The notes beneath the pieces were generated by a model. That model searched no databases. It was not told the DNA's origin and saw only the letters and a program-made list of their open reading frames with translations. A stretch of 64,000 nucleotides of DNA, taken from JANSWY01 sp965228955 (lineage in GTDB: Bacteria; Bacteroidota; Bacteroidia; Cytophagales; Cyclobacteriaceae). Position numbers and translations under genes: made by a program. The DNA is taken from positions 2,356,001 to 2,420,000 of the forward strand of contig OZ245848.1 of NCBI GenBank assembly GCA_965228955.1, given 5' to 3'. Each line of letters opens with the position of its first letter. Positions within the stretch are counted from its first letter, which is position 1. Shown piece by piece: positions 45,592-55,229 of this stretch.

Positions 45592-46501
45592 AAATCAACA
45601 ACCACAAGAACCAATCCCAAACCAATCCCAATCGCCTGACGAAAAAGCGGGTGATGAGAAAATGGCCGAGTCGTATAAGATGGCCAATAAACTTCTAAGA
45701 GACAGACTTGAAAATGAGGATAAGGAGAATATTGACATTCTTGAGTCATTAGATAAATCAGATGTAGTAGTTGTAGATGGTACCTATGATCATATTCATT
45801 TGGTATTGAAGCATATTAGTATGCCTCATGTGAGAATAAATCATAATCAATTATTAGATGCGAAATTGAAGCCATCACAAACAGTATTTGTGAATTGTGC
45901 ATCGGAATTTCCAGCGGAAGGAGCAAGAAAACTTGCGGGATTTGTTGCGTCAGGAGGTCAATTGATAACAACGGATTGGGCTCTGAAAAATGTGTTGGAA
46001 GTTGGGTTTCCCGGTACTGTGAAATACAATGGAAACCCATCGACAGATGAGGTGGTTAGGATTGAATTGCTAGATAGGGAGGATACAGTTTTGAAAGGCT
46101 TCTTTGATGAAGAGAATGATCCGGTTTGGTGGCTGGAGGGTTCTTCATATCCAATAGAAATTCTTGATAATAAGAAGGTTAAAGTATTAGTGAGGTCGAA
46201 AGAGCTGAAAGAGAAATATGGAGAAGAAGCAGTAATCATAAGATTTGACCATGGTGAGGGAACTGTTTACCACATGTTATCTCATTTCTATTTACAGCGT
46301 ACAGAGACGAGAGAAGCTAAACAGCAAATGAAAGCTTCTGAATACGCTGATCTCAAAGGAGCCTCAAGCGCTACAAAGGCTGCATATGTCGTTTCGGAAG
46401 AAGACTCAGATATAGATTATGGATCTGTGCAATCTGCAAGTACATCTGCGGAATTTGTCTCCAGGGCTATTTTAAAACAGAAAAAGAAATTCAAAAAGTA
46501 A
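45566..46501 (+). CDS. Unknown cytoplasmic protein with possible amidotransferase-like fold
   Basis: A 311-aa protein without signal peptide or membrane helix. Residues 1-65 are polar, Gln/Pro/Asp-rich and probably disordered. From ~70 there is an alpha/beta domain: DVVVVDGTYDHIHLVL, TVFVNCASEFPAEGARKLAG, FVASGGQLITTDWALKNVL, then VIIRFDHGEGTVYHMLSHF. The order of strands and the ASGGQLITTD and GEGTVYHML phrases recall class I glutamine-amidotransferase-like (ThuA-type) folds, but I cannot place a catalytic triad. The C-terminus is Ser/Ala-rich and ends in a lysine cluster (KQKKKFKK). Its 5' end overlaps a hairpin. It abuts the convergent LRR gene with no gap. Confidence 0.75.
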   Translation: MDQKDDNFLNQQPQEPIPNQSQSPDEKAGDEKMAESYKMANKLLRDRLENEDKENIDILESLDKSDVVVVDGTYDHIHLVLKHISMPHVRINHNQLLDAKLKPSQTVFVNCASEFPAEGARKLAGFVASGGQLITTDWALKNVLEVGFPGTVKYNGNPSTDEVVRIELLDREDTVLKGFFDEENDPVWWLEGSSYPIEILDNKKVKVLVRSKELKEKYGEEAVIIRFDHGEGTVYHMLSHFYLQRTETREAKQQMKASEYADLKGASSATKAAYVVSEEDSDIDYGSVQSASTSAEFVSRAILKQKKKFKK

Positions 46502-47917
46502 TTAGAACCACAAATAAATAGGGTCAAATTCCTCTCTCCAGAAGGCGGCATTTTTCTGAAGTTCGGGAATGCGGCCTAGATTGATTCTTTTCAAATTCTT
46601 TAATTCTTTTAGCTCAGCCGGGATAAAGTTGATTCTCCAATAGGAAAGGGAAATCTCTTTCACACTGTGTAGTTGGAACAGTTTCTTTAGTTCCTCTTCT
46701 GGCTTTTCTAGCTCGTGTAGACCACTCAGACTCAAATGTCTGAGGTTTTGTAGTTGATCCATCTTGGGAATCTTTTTTAGCCAGTTATGACTTAAAGTTA
46801 ATTCTTCCAGATTGTACAATTCATTTATATCATCAGTACAAAACAATAGCTTGCAAGAGTGTAAATTGAGATGCTTGAGCTGTTTCATTTTTCCTATGCC
46901 AGGATAAATCTGAGAAAGCACATTCCAATTGGCATTCAAGGTAACAAGGTTTTTTAGCTCATATAATGCAGAAGGAAGCTCTTGAATCTTATTGTTTGAA
47001 ATGGTTAGACGAGTTAAATTTTGAAGTTTTCCTAAAGATTTCGGAATAGATCTCAAATCATTCCTATCCACGTTTAATACTTTTAGCTGCTGTAACTTAT
47101 CGATATCCTGATGAATTCTCATGATATCATTTCTCGAAAGGTTTATTTCAATAATTTCAGATAAATCCCCAATATCAGCTGAAACATCAGTAATATGATT
47201 GTCTTCCAAATTCAACCTTTTAAGAGAGGTCATTTGATATAGTGATTTTGGAATCTCACGTAACTCACAACCCTTTAGCACCAGAGAATGAAGATTTAAT
47301 GATTCATCAAATTCAATCGATCCCATTTTGTTATAAGCCAAATCCAAACTCCTCAGTGCCTCCAGTTTCTTAAATGACGGACTAGATTTTATTTGACAAT
47401 GTTGTAGATAAAGGTTTTCCAAAAGCGGTAACTCAAAGACTTCCTGAGGGATCTTCGTCAATCCATTTGAAGATAGATCCAGGTCCCGAATTGTGTTTGG
47501 AAAGTGAAATTCTGAGTCAGGGTGAAAATTGTTCCAGCCTAAGTTTAATTTTACTAATTTCTGTAAGTTTTGAAGTGTATCAGGTAGAGTGACAAGGCTA
47601 TTTTCACTAATATCTAATTCTTCTAATTTATGAAGCTGTCCAATTTCTGCTGGCAATTCATACAACCCTACTTCTTCATCAAGATCTTCGGCAGTTTCCG
47701 CAATCCCGATCAATACTAATCTTTTGATTGAAGTGATTTTGAAAAGTTCTATTAGGCAGGATACAGGACAGACTACATATTCCAGGTAAACTTCTTCAAT
47801 GGCATGATCAAATAGCTCCTCAGGCCATTTTGCGAGCATCATTTCAGTAAGATGTATAGATTTTACCTCACTGTTTTTTTGAAGAATTTCAATTATATGT
47901 ATTTCACCTGATTGCAT
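46502..47917 (-). CDS. Leucine-rich-repeat protein
   Basis: A 471-aa protein made almost wholly of leucine-rich repeats of the ~23-residue bacterial type (LEELDISENSLVTLPDTLQN, LKVLNVDRNDLRSIPKSLGK, LTRLTISNNKIQELPSALYE), about 15 copies from ~85 to ~450. There is no signal peptide, sorting domain or catalytic domain, so a cytoplasmic protein-binding role is likely. The repeat type is close to the Roc/LRR families, but no GTPase domain is present. It is divergent from the TPR kinase gene and convergent with the 311-aa gene. Confidence 0.9.
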   Translation of the reverse strand: MQSGEIHIIEILQKNSEVKSIHLTEMMLAKWPEELFDHAIEEVYLEYVVCPVSCLIELFKITSIKRLVLIGIAETAEDLDEEVGLYELPAEIGQLHKLEELDISENSLVTLPDTLQNLQKLVKLNLGWNNFHPDSEFHFPNTIRDLDLSSNGLTKIPQEVFELPLLENLYLQHCQIKSSPSFKKLEALRSLDLAYNKMGSIEFDESLNLHSLVLKGCELREIPKSLYQMTSLKRLNLEDNHITDVSADIGDLSEIIEINLSRNDIMRIHQDIDKLQQLKVLNVDRNDLRSIPKSLGKLQNLTRLTISNNKIQELPSALYELKNLVTLNANWNVLSQIYPGIGKMKQLKHLNLHSCKLLFCTDDINELYNLEELTLSHNWLKKIPKMDQLQNLRHLSLSGLHELEKPEEELKKLFQLHSVKEISLSYWRINFIPAELKELKNLKRINLGRIPELQKNAAFWREEFDPIYLWF

Positions 47918-47950
47918 TCAACCTATATTTTCTACCTTTAATCATTTAAA

Positions 47951-50155
47951 TTGACGGAGATTGTTCTAATTAATTATATTTCAGCGGACAATTTATTGGA
48001 ACATACTCGCAAAGTAAAAAAGTTGGGAACATATAGTAATTGGCAACATACCTTATTTAGGTATATAATAAAATACGTTGGTATCGCAATAATGCTATGC
48101 ACGACGAGTATCGCCATGTCTCAACATCAGCCAACGATCGACTCCCTTAATTCACTGATCCCAGACGCTACAGAAAAACAAAGAGTAGATATTTACATAG
48201 CGATAGCTTATGAGTATCAATATTCGGATTCAGCAAATACTTACAAACATGCTAATCTGGCCATTGAATTGGCGAACAAACTAGAACTTCCAGAAAAAGT
48301 AATTGATGCTAATGATCTGAAAGCCTGGGTTTGTATGACTCAAGGGAATTACAATGAAGCCAGGAAACTTTATCTGCAGGTTGCAGAAGATGCTAAATTG
48401 ATCGACTATAAGCAGGGAGAGGCAAGAGCTTTTGGAGGATTAGGAATTATCTACAGACAAAGGGGCAACTATTCTGAAGCTTTAGAATCATTGTTTAAAT
48501 CACTTACAATTAACCAGGCAATACGAGATACATTCGCTATGAGTGGCGATTACAACAATATTGCTACAGTTTATTCTACACAAGGTGAGTACGAAAAAGC
48601 CCTTGAATATCATAATCGCTCTTTAGAAATTAAAATAAATCAGAAAGAGCTACGCAAAACAGCTACTTCATACAATAATATTGGTGTGATCTACTGGAAA
48701 ATGAAGGAGTTGGATAAGGCCTTGGAGAATTACCAGAAATCGCTTGAAATACAAGAGCAGGTTAATGATAAAATGGGGTTGGCAGGTAGCTATATTAACA
48801 TTGGTGAGGTTTATACAGAGCAAGGAAGATATGATGAAGCGTTAAATTATCTTAATCAGGCTATTCAATTAAGTAATGAGATTAATGATAGAGTATCACT
48901 GATTTATTCACTTGTAGGCCTGGGTCAAACTCACTCAAGGAAAGGAAACTTAATGATGGCCAAAAAGTACTTTCAAAGAGCAATTGAAGTAGCCGAGGAA
49001 ATTGGATATCCAACTATTGTTAGAGATGCTGCAGGAGAGTTGGCTGAAGTTGAAAACAAGTTGGGTAACTATAAAAGCGCTTACGATGCACATAGAAAGC
49101 ATAAAATATTATCAGATAGCCTTTACAATGAATCAATCTCCAAGAGAATTGCTAAACTGGAGGCTGAAAATGAGTTTAGGAAAGAAAGAGACTCTATCGC
49201 GTTTTCTTATGAAAGAGAGAGGGTTAGGTATGTTGCAGAACTAAAGTATTCTCAAGTCAAACAAACTGCAACTTATGTAGGACTCGGACTTCTTTTAGTA
49301 ATTGCCATAGTACTTTTCTTATTCTATCAATCCAAGCAAAAAGCCAATCATCAACTGGGTTTGCTAAACAATGAGATTTACAATCAGAATGAGGAAATAA
49401 CAGAAAAGAATGAAGCTCTTTCACAAGCCAATGAGCATTTGACCGAGCTGAACAAAACAAAATCAAGGTTCTTCTCCATCATTTCTCATGATATAAGAAG
49501 GCCAATGAACCTGATGCTGGGGTTTTATTCGATTATTAAAAGTCATTTAGAATCAGAATATAACGCCAAGGAAGACAAACGACTTCAGGAAATGTCGGGT
49601 CATTTAAATACAGCATCTGACGGAGTTTTAAATCTGTTAGATAATTTGTTAAGTTGGGCGATGAAGGAAGAGGGCTCTATGCCATATAATCCTGAATATT
49701 TAAATATCAAAGAGACTCTGGAAGAATGCCTTAGCAGTATTGAATTGCAGGCTCAATCAAAATCAATCAAGTTAGAGACCGATATTCCTAAATCCGTCAA
49801 AGGTTGGGTAGATCTGAACGGTTTCATGACGATCATCCGAAACCTGACTGGTAATGCACTTAAGTTTACACCAGAAGGAGGGACTATCACCCTTGGAGCA
49901 TATAAAGAAAATGGAAAAATCAGGGTCACAGTATCTGATACCGGAATAGGTATTCCTGAAGAGAAGTTAGACAACCTTTATGAGATCAATGAAGAAAAGG
50001 TGTCTGACGGGACCAGGGGTGAAAAGGGTAGTGGCTTGGGTTTAAATATTGTATATGACCTTGTAAAACTAAATAGAGGTTACATTGAGGTAGAAAGTGT
50101 AGAGAATGACCATACTACGTTTACCATGTTTTTCCCATCTAGCGAACCAATGTGA
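47951..50155 (+). CDS. TPR-domain sensor histidine kinase
   Basis: A kinase of up to 734 aa. The first start in this frame is a TTG at 47951, but a TATATTTC box (47975-47982, near the TAnnTTTG consensus) suggests that the true start is lower, for example the TTG at 48023, which leaves a normal signal peptide (YIIKYVGIAIMLCTTSIAMS). The periplasmic part (~75-400) holds about eight TPR units (EARAFGGLGIIYRQRGNYSE, YEKALEYHNRSLEI). A TM helix (~440-458) and a coiled linker lead to HisKA (SIISHDIRRPMNLMLGF) and HATPase (NLTGNALKFTPEGG, SDTGIGIPEEKLD, GSGLGLNIVYDLV). No response regulator is adjacent. Such kinases may sense envelope protein complexes through the TPRs (inference). Confidence 0.88.
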   Translation: MTEIVLINYISADNLLEHTRKVKKLGTYSNWQHTLFRYIIKYVGIAIMLCTTSIAMSQHQPTIDSLNSLIPDATEKQRVDIYIAIAYEYQYSDSANTYKHANLAIELANKLELPEKVIDANDLKAWVCMTQGNYNEARKLYLQVAEDAKLIDYKQGEARAFGGLGIIYRQRGNYSEALESLFKSLTINQAIRDTFAMSGDYNNIATVYSTQGEYEKALEYHNRSLEIKINQKELRKTATSYNNIGVIYWKMKELDKALENYQKSLEIQEQVNDKMGLAGSYINIGEVYTEQGRYDEALNYLNQAIQLSNEINDRVSLIYSLVGLGQTHSRKGNLMMAKKYFQRAIEVAEEIGYPTIVRDAAGELAEVENKLGNYKSAYDAHRKHKILSDSLYNESISKRIAKLEAENEFRKERDSIAFSYERERVRYVAELKYSQVKQTATYVGLGLLLVIAIVLFLFYQSKQKANHQLGLLNNEIYNQNEEITEKNEALSQANEHLTELNKTKSRFFSIISHDIRRPMNLMLGFYSIIKSHLESEYNAKEDKRLQEMSGHLNTASDGVLNLLDNLLSWAMKEEGSMPYNPEYLNIKETLEECLSSIELQAQSKSIKLETDIPKSVKGWVDLNGFMTIIRNLTGNALKFTPEGGTITLGAYKENGKIRVTVSDTGIGIPEEKLDNLYEINEEKVSDGTRGEKGSGLGLNIVYDLVKLNRGYIEVESVENDHTTFTMFFPSSEPM

Positions 50156-50161
50156 TTTTAG

Positions 50162-51289
50162 TTACTTTATCACCTTGTTTGTCCAACTACCATTTTGGGT
50201 AACAATATGTATTAAGTATGTACCCAATGCTGTTTCTGGACTCAATAAAAATTCATTAATCAATAACTCCGCCTTATTCTTAGATAAAACATCATTGTAT
50301 TTTTTTGAGACTCCAGAAAGTGATATGATCTTGATAGTTGCAATTTCGTTTGGCCAATCCGAAAGTTTAATTGATCCATTGTGTTTGGTTGGGTAAATCC
50401 TAATAGAATTTAACACGGATAATCGATTTTGTTGAAAGTAGACAGTAGGACTAAATTCAAATGCACCATCAAAATCTATTTGTCTCAATCGATAGTAGGC
50501 CGCTGCTGCCACTTCTTTGTCTAGAAATTGGTAATTCTTAACTTCATTGGTCGTACCATTTCCTTCAATAAATGAAATTACCTCAAAGTCAATCCCATTA
50601 TAACTTCTCTCTACTTCGAAACCATCATTATTTAGCTCGGTGGCAGTGGACCAGATCAACTTGCAATTGCCATTATGATTTGAAGCTTCAAAAGAGATAA
50701 GTTCTACAGGTAAGGTGCCATTACAACCACCGGTGCAAGTTCCGTTGTGCGTTCCTGTGAAAGTTGATGAACCATTATCAGTTATGTCGGCATCTATTGT
50801 ACCAGAGCCAGCAATCGACCCGTCTGTTCCATTTGTGAAAGTACCAGAAACAGTGAGGTCACCATTAACGATGATGTTATTAGTCGCAGGTCCAGACCAA
50901 TCATTGGTCAGAGTAGTGGCAGACATTGAACCATTTTCATCTATCGTAAGAGACCCATTGGCTCCAATTTCAACAACCTGACCTGTGACAGTACCTCCAT
51001 CCGCAACTCTTAAAGAACCATTTACGAGAATTCTGAGACTTGCAGTTCCTGTGAACGTTAAGTTCCCCTCAACAACTACTGGTCCACGTACGGTAAATCT
51101 TCCACTACTAAAGGATAAATCTCCTACAATAGTGATAGTGCCTACATCATTATGATTTTGATTAGATGTTTCGTTGCAAGTTCCTGTGAAATCGATATCA
51201 ACTGTCGTACCATAGGTAGTACACTGACTATAGAGCACATTGGTTGTGAATATTCCGATCAAAAAGATCAGAAATCTAAAAAGTTTCAT
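50162..51289 (-). CDS. Secreted beta-helix-like protein with T9SS tail
   Basis: A 375-aa protein. Signal peptide 1-22 (LYSQ). Residues ~45-185 are Gly/Thr/Asn-rich strand repeats (VEGNLTFTGTASLRILVNGS, VEIGANGSLTIDENGS, IIVNGDLTVSGTFTNG) typical of a right-handed beta-helix. Then comes the Bacteroidota linker domain beginning LPVELISFEASNHNGNCKLI (~195-290) and a T9SS C-terminal domain (~300-375, IRIYPTKHNGSIKL ... GTYLIHIV). It should be a surface or released structural protein. The 5' region is shared with the divergent TonB receptor, whose candidate PadR sites may also affect this gene. Confidence 0.87.
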   Translation of the reverse strand: MKLFRFLIFLIGIFTTNVLYSQCTTYGTTVDIDFTGTCNETSNQNHNDVGTITIVGDLSFSSGRFTVRGPVVVEGNLTFTGTASLRILVNGSLRVADGGTVTGQVVEIGANGSLTIDENGSMSATTLTNDWSGPATNNIIVNGDLTVSGTFTNGTDGSIAGSGTIDADITDNGSSTFTGTHNGTCTGGCNGTLPVELISFEASNHNGNCKLIWSTATELNNDGFEVERSYNGIDFEVISFIEGNGTTNEVKNYQFLDKEVAAAAYYRLRQIDFDGAFEFSPTVYFQQNRLSVLNSIRIYPTKHNGSIKLSDWPNEIATIKIISLSGVSKKYNDVLSKNKAELLINEFLLSPETALGTYLIHIVTQNGSWTNKVIK

Positions 51290-51410
51290 GTTACGAGTAA
51301 GTCTTGTTTCTAATTAAGCGGTTCCAAACGCTGAAGTAATCTAAATTGCTAAACTCAATACTTAAAACATAGATCGACGAACAACAATATTTCATCGACC
51401 AAACTAATTA

Positions 51411-51514
51411 TTTCTATTTTATATAACATATTTTTATTTAACCTCGTAAATTTGTTATATAAAATAAAACTTATGGATCGGTATGTTCGTTCTATATGTT
51501 ATATTATATAGAAC
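51411..51514 (+). promoter_or_regulatory. Promoter with three candidate PadR operators
   Basis: Three copies of the palindrome GTTNTA-N5-TANAAC lie here: 51411-51427 (first base T instead of G), 51454-51470 and 51498-51514 (both perfect). Start-to-start spacing is 43 and 44 bp. A perfect -7 box, TAAATTTG, lies at 51447-51454, exactly 19 nt after the first site, and its last G is the first base of the second site. The third site is part of a longer palindrome, GTTCTATAT (51489-51497) and ATATAGAAC (51506-51514). The predicted transcript starts near 51459, leaving a ~90-nt leader before the TonB receptor. Confidence 0.6.
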
Positions 51515-51547
51515 TAATTGTTTAATGCAAGATTAAGAACTATTGCG

Positions 51548-53980
51548 ATGAAAAAACTAATCACACTTGCAAGCCTAATATTGGTATTTGGTGTAACAAG
51601 CGCACAACAACTAACTCAAACAATCAGAGGTGTTATTAAAGATAATGAGAGCAACACCTCGCTGATAGGAGCGACGGTCATTGTATTAGGTAGTGATCCA
51701 ATAATAGGAGCAACTACGGATATTAATGGGAACTTTAGAATTGAGAATGTTCCTACTGGAAGATTAAATTTAGAACTTTCTTACATAGGCTATGAGCCTA
51801 AGGTAATTCCAAATGTAGTGGTTAACTCTGGCAAGGAGGTACTTTTAAATTTGACTATGCAGGAATCCATAATGAAGATGGATGAAGTAGTCATAGTAGC
51901 AAATGTCAATAAAGGTGAAGCTTCAAATGATATGGCTATGCTTAGTGCAAGGTCTATATCTTCTGAGGAAACAAGCAGATACGCAGGTGGGTTTAACGAC
52001 CCTTCCAGAATTATGTCAAATTTTGCTGGTGTTACTGCAACTCAAGATGGAAGTAATGATATAATAGTAAGGGGGAATTCACCTAAGTACGTCCAATGGA
52101 GACTTGAGGGGATTCAAATTACCAACCCTAATCACTTTGGAGATCAGAGCGCAGTAGGAGGTGCCGTTAGTACGCTTAATAACAATGTGTTAGCAAATTC
52201 TGACTTTTACACTGGTGCATTTACCGCAGAATATGGTGATGCATTATCTGCAGTTTACGATGTTAAACTTAGAGCAGGTAATAATGAAAAGTACGAAGCA
52301 GTATTCGGTTTTGGACTACTGGGAACTGATATAACTCTTGAAGGTCCTTTTAAAAAGGGGTATGGAGGTTCATTTATTGCTAACTATCGTTATTCAACGG
52401 CTTCTGTTATCGCAGATTTGGGATTAGCTGATATTAGTGGTATTCCAAAGTTTCAGGATGCTTCTTATAAATTGGTTTTTCCCACCAAAAATTTAGGGAC
52501 ATTTTCAGTTTTCGGATTAGGTGGTTACAGTAGTTTCCTTTTTGAAGATGTGAAGCCAGATACCTGGGAGACTCCAGGTAATCGATTTATGATTGCTGAT
52601 ATCAACGAAGATTACAAAAAGCGATCATATCTGCTTAATCAAGGTATAAATCACACCTTTAATATCAATAAAAATAGCTATGTCAATTCAACATTACTTT
52701 ATTCTCATGAAGGAATAGATGACGACATATATGAGGATCGGTTTATTCAAATATTTGATGAAGAAGGAAATCACTTAAGAGATTCCACAGTGGATTATAC
52801 AAGAAACCTGATTGGAAGACTAAAGAAATCATCTTATCGTGCTTCAGTAACCTATAACAACAAAATCAATTCACAGCATAAAATCCAGGTAGGTAGTAAA
52901 TACGCATTATTAGGGTATGAATTCTTCCAAAGCCAGTTTACGGAAACTCCTAGCGATAGAACAACGCTGGTGGACTTTAATGAAAATGTCTCAACTGTAA
53001 GAAATTTTGTTTCCTGGAAATACAGAATCAATGAAAGGCTTACAATGGTTTCCGGTGTCCATAATATGAATGTTCTTTTAAACAATAAGAGCACAATTGA
53101 ACCAAGGGTTGCATTCAGTTTCAAATTGAATAACGGAGGATCGCTAAATGCAGGCTATGGCAAACACAGCAACATGGAAAGTATACATAACTACTTTGCC
53201 AAAGTTGAACAAGAAGACGGATCCCTTGCCGAACCAAATCAAGACTTAGGTCTTCTCAAAGCACACCACTATGTACTGGGTTACGAGAAAAGGTTTGGTA
53301 AAAACATAAGAGCCAAAATTGAAGGGTATTACCAGGATTTGTATAACCTGCCAGTCGCAAATGATCCAAATAGTTACTATGCAACAATTAATGAGGGGCT
53401 TGAATTTCAATACATTGATCTCGTAAATGAAGGGACAGGAAAGAATTACGGAGTTGAAATTACTCTAGAAAGGTTCTTTAATAGAAACTTCTACTACATG
53501 GTAAATACGTCTCTTTATCAATCAAAATACACTGCACTTGATGGGATTGAACGAAATACAAGATATAACGGAAATTATCTCGCCAATCTACTTTTCGGAA
53601 AGGAGTTTACCAAACTAGGTAAAAAGCAGAACCAAACACTGGCATTGAACTCTAAAATTTTCTTCGCTGGGGGACAGAAAATTATACCACTTCTCAGAGA
53701 CGAACAAGGTAATCTTGCGGTTGACCCGGAGAACAATAATTACTGGGATTACTCAAAGGCTTATGAAAATAGCATTGAGGATGTATACCAGATTATTCTT
53801 TCTGCGAGCTATAAATGGAATAAGCCAAAAGCCACTCATGAACTGTTTCTAAACCTTGATAACATCACCAACAACAAGGGAAGAATCAACGAATTCTATG
53901 ATGCATCAGAACCTGGTTCTGTTGGGTATCTAACTCAATTTGGATTCTTCCCGAACCTAATGTATCGAGTATACTTTTAA
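51548..53980 (+). CDS. TonB-dependent receptor
   Basis: An outer-membrane receptor of 810 aa from the ATG at 51548, which gives a standard signal peptide (MKKLITLASLILVFGVTSAQ); a TTG ten codons upstream is less likely. It has a carboxypeptidase-regulatory-like domain (~28-115: GATVIVLGSDPIIGATTDIN, LSYIGYEPKV), a plug (~120-240: GGFNDPSRIMSNFAGV, DIIVRGNSPKYVQWRLEG), and a beta-barrel ending in an aromatic residue (NLMYRVYF). No SusD gene follows. Three candidate PadR operators surround its promoter. The downstream 63-aa, reductase and carboxypeptidase-like genes may be co-transcribed. Confidence 0.92.
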   Translation: MKKLITLASLILVFGVTSAQQLTQTIRGVIKDNESNTSLIGATVIVLGSDPIIGATTDINGNFRIENVPTGRLNLELSYIGYEPKVIPNVVVNSGKEVLLNLTMQESIMKMDEVVIVANVNKGEASNDMAMLSARSISSEETSRYAGGFNDPSRIMSNFAGVTATQDGSNDIIVRGNSPKYVQWRLEGIQITNPNHFGDQSAVGGAVSTLNNNVLANSDFYTGAFTAEYGDALSAVYDVKLRAGNNEKYEAVFGFGLLGTDITLEGPFKKGYGGSFIANYRYSTASVIADLGLADISGIPKFQDASYKLVFPTKNLGTFSVFGLGGYSSFLFEDVKPDTWETPGNRFMIADINEDYKKRSYLLNQGINHTFNINKNSYVNSTLLYSHEGIDDDIYEDRFIQIFDEEGNHLRDSTVDYTRNLIGRLKKSSYRASVTYNNKINSQHKIQVGSKYALLGYEFFQSQFTETPSDRTTLVDFNENVSTVRNFVSWKYRINERLTMVSGVHNMNVLLNNKSTIEPRVAFSFKLNNGGSLNAGYGKHSNMESIHNYFAKVEQEDGSLAEPNQDLGLLKAHHYVLGYEKRFGKNIRAKIEGYYQDLYNLPVANDPNSYYATINEGLEFQYIDLVNEGTGKNYGVEITLERFFNRNFYYMVNTSLYQSKYTALDGIERNTRYNGNYLANLLFGKEFTKLGKKQNQTLALNSKIFFAGGQKIIPLLRDEQGNLAVDPENNNYWDYSKAYENSIEDVYQIILSASYKWNKPKATHELFLNLDNITNNKGRINEFYDASEPGSVGYLTQFGFFPNLMYRVYF

Positions 53981-53997
53981 TGCTTAACTAATTGAAA

Positions 53998-54183
53998 ATG
54001 AGTGAAGAAAAGAAATATAAATGTTCCAGGCCTAGTTGCTTCTATGGCCTGGGATTCTTCGGTTCTGCAGCTTACTACATTAGTACTGCAGCCGGTTTTT
54101 GGATGGGGGCTTTGGGTGTTCTTAAAGCAGTGGTTTGGCCTGCATTTTTAGTGTTTGAAGCATTTTCGAAACTTGGTGCTTAG
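53998..54183 (+). CDS. Small conserved membrane protein
   Basis: A 61-aa protein from the ATG at 53998 (a TTG at 53992 is possible). After a short charged start with CSRPSC come one or two hydrophobic segments (FYGLGFFGSAAYYISTAAGF, LGVLKAVVWPAFLVFEAF). Small proteins with this GLGxxGxxxYYI...FWMGxLGxLKAxxWPAFLVY pattern occur in many bacteria and are unassigned. It lies 17 bp after the TonB receptor stop and 1 bp before the reductase start, so it is part of an operon. Confidence 0.75.
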   Translation: MSEEKKYKCSRPSCFYGLGFFGSAAYYISTAAGFWMGALGVLKAVVWPAFLVFEAFSKLGA

Positions 54184-54184
54184 T

Positions 54185-55171
54185 ATGGAAAATACAATGA
54201 AAACCATGATCCTAACAGCATACGGTACTCCGGATGTCATGCAGCTTGAACATTCTCAAATTCCTGAACCAAAGGAAAATGAAGTGCAGCTGAAAGTAAT
54301 TGCAACAACCGTTACAAAAGGAGATTGCGAGCTAAGAAGTTTTAAGATTCATCCTCTTTTCTGGTTGCCTCTAAGACTTTATATGGGAGTATTTAAGCCA
54401 AGAGTGAAAGTCATTGGTCAGGAGTTCTCAGGGGAAATTACAGCTGTTGGAAGTGAAGTCACAGAATATGAGGTAGGAGATAAAGTTTATGGACCTACCG
54501 GACTTAGAATGGGTTCATACAGAGAATATATATGTCTGCCAAAGGATCATCCTCTAAGTAAAATTCCAGAAGGAATAAATCCAGATGAAGCTGCAACCAT
54601 TCCCACAGGTGGACTTAATGCTTTACACTTCATGAGAAAGGCTAATATCAAAAAGGGAGATAGGCTTCTAATAAATGGTGCTGGTGGAAGTATAGGAACA
54701 TATAGCATTCAGATCGCTAAAGATATGGGAGCCCAAATTACTTGCGTTGATTCAAAGGATAAGTTTGAACTTTTAAAAGAAGCAGGTGCTGATGAAGTTA
54801 TTGATTATGAGTCCATTAGGTTCTGGGAGCAAGACAAGAAGTATGATATCATTTTTGATATTTTTGGTAATGCTCCTTACTACAGAAGTATTGATTTATT
54901 AAATGCAGGTGGAGTCTTTTTAATGGGAAACCCGAAAGCCTTATACATGCTCATTGCCTTATTGACCAGGCGGTTTTTAAAAGACAAAAGAGTCATATTC
55001 CAATTCGCCAGTGACAATAAAGAAGATTTACTGACTTTAAGTAAAATGGTGGAAAAAGGAATTATTAAATCATTTATAGATAAAGTCTACCCGTTTGAAT
55101 CATTATCAGATGCGCATCGTTATGTGGAGCAAGATTTAAAAAAAGGTAATGTGATTATAAAAATGACTTAG
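54185..55171 (+). CDS. MDR-family NAD(P)H oxidoreductase (quinone reductase-like)
   Basis: A medium-chain dehydrogenase/reductase of 328 aa from the ATG at 54185; a second Met four codons later is also possible. The GroES-like N-domain has QLKVIATTVTKGDCELRSF and VIGQEFSGEITAVGSEVTEY. The Rossmann domain has the nucleotide-binding motif LLINGAGGSIGTYSIQIAKD (~160-180). The structural and catalytic zinc ligands of true alcohol dehydrogenases are absent, so it is a zinc-free quinone oxidoreductase-type enzyme. Its substrate is unknown. The neighbours suggest an envelope- or lipid-related role, but nothing in the sequence proves it. Confidence 0.9.
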   Translation: MENTMKTMILTAYGTPDVMQLEHSQIPEPKENEVQLKVIATTVTKGDCELRSFKIHPLFWLPLRLYMGVFKPRVKVIGQEFSGEITAVGSEVTEYEVGDKVYGPTGLRMGSYREYICLPKDHPLSKIPEGINPDEAATIPTGGLNALHFMRKANIKKGDRLLINGAGGSIGTYSIQIAKDMGAQITCVDSKDKFELLKEAGADEVIDYESIRFWEQDKKYDIIFDIFGNAPYYRSIDLLNAGGVFLMGNPKALYMLIALLTRRFLKDKRVIFQFASDNKEDLLTLSKMVEKGIIKSFIDKVYPFESLSDAHRYVEQDLKKGNVIIKMT

Positions 55172-55229
55172 CCAAGCAACCTTTTATTATGGTTTGGCAT
55201 CATCAATATAACTCACTCACAACAACAAA

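Noticed and set aside
51548..53980. Second TonB receptor as SusC
   Set aside because: The next gene is a 61-aa membrane protein, then a reductase; no SusD or glycoside hydrolase follows.
55172..55229. Imperfect hairpin GCCAA...TTTGGC after the reductase gene as a terminator
   Set aside because: The stem needs a 3-nt bulge and is followed by ATCATCAATA rather than a T-run.
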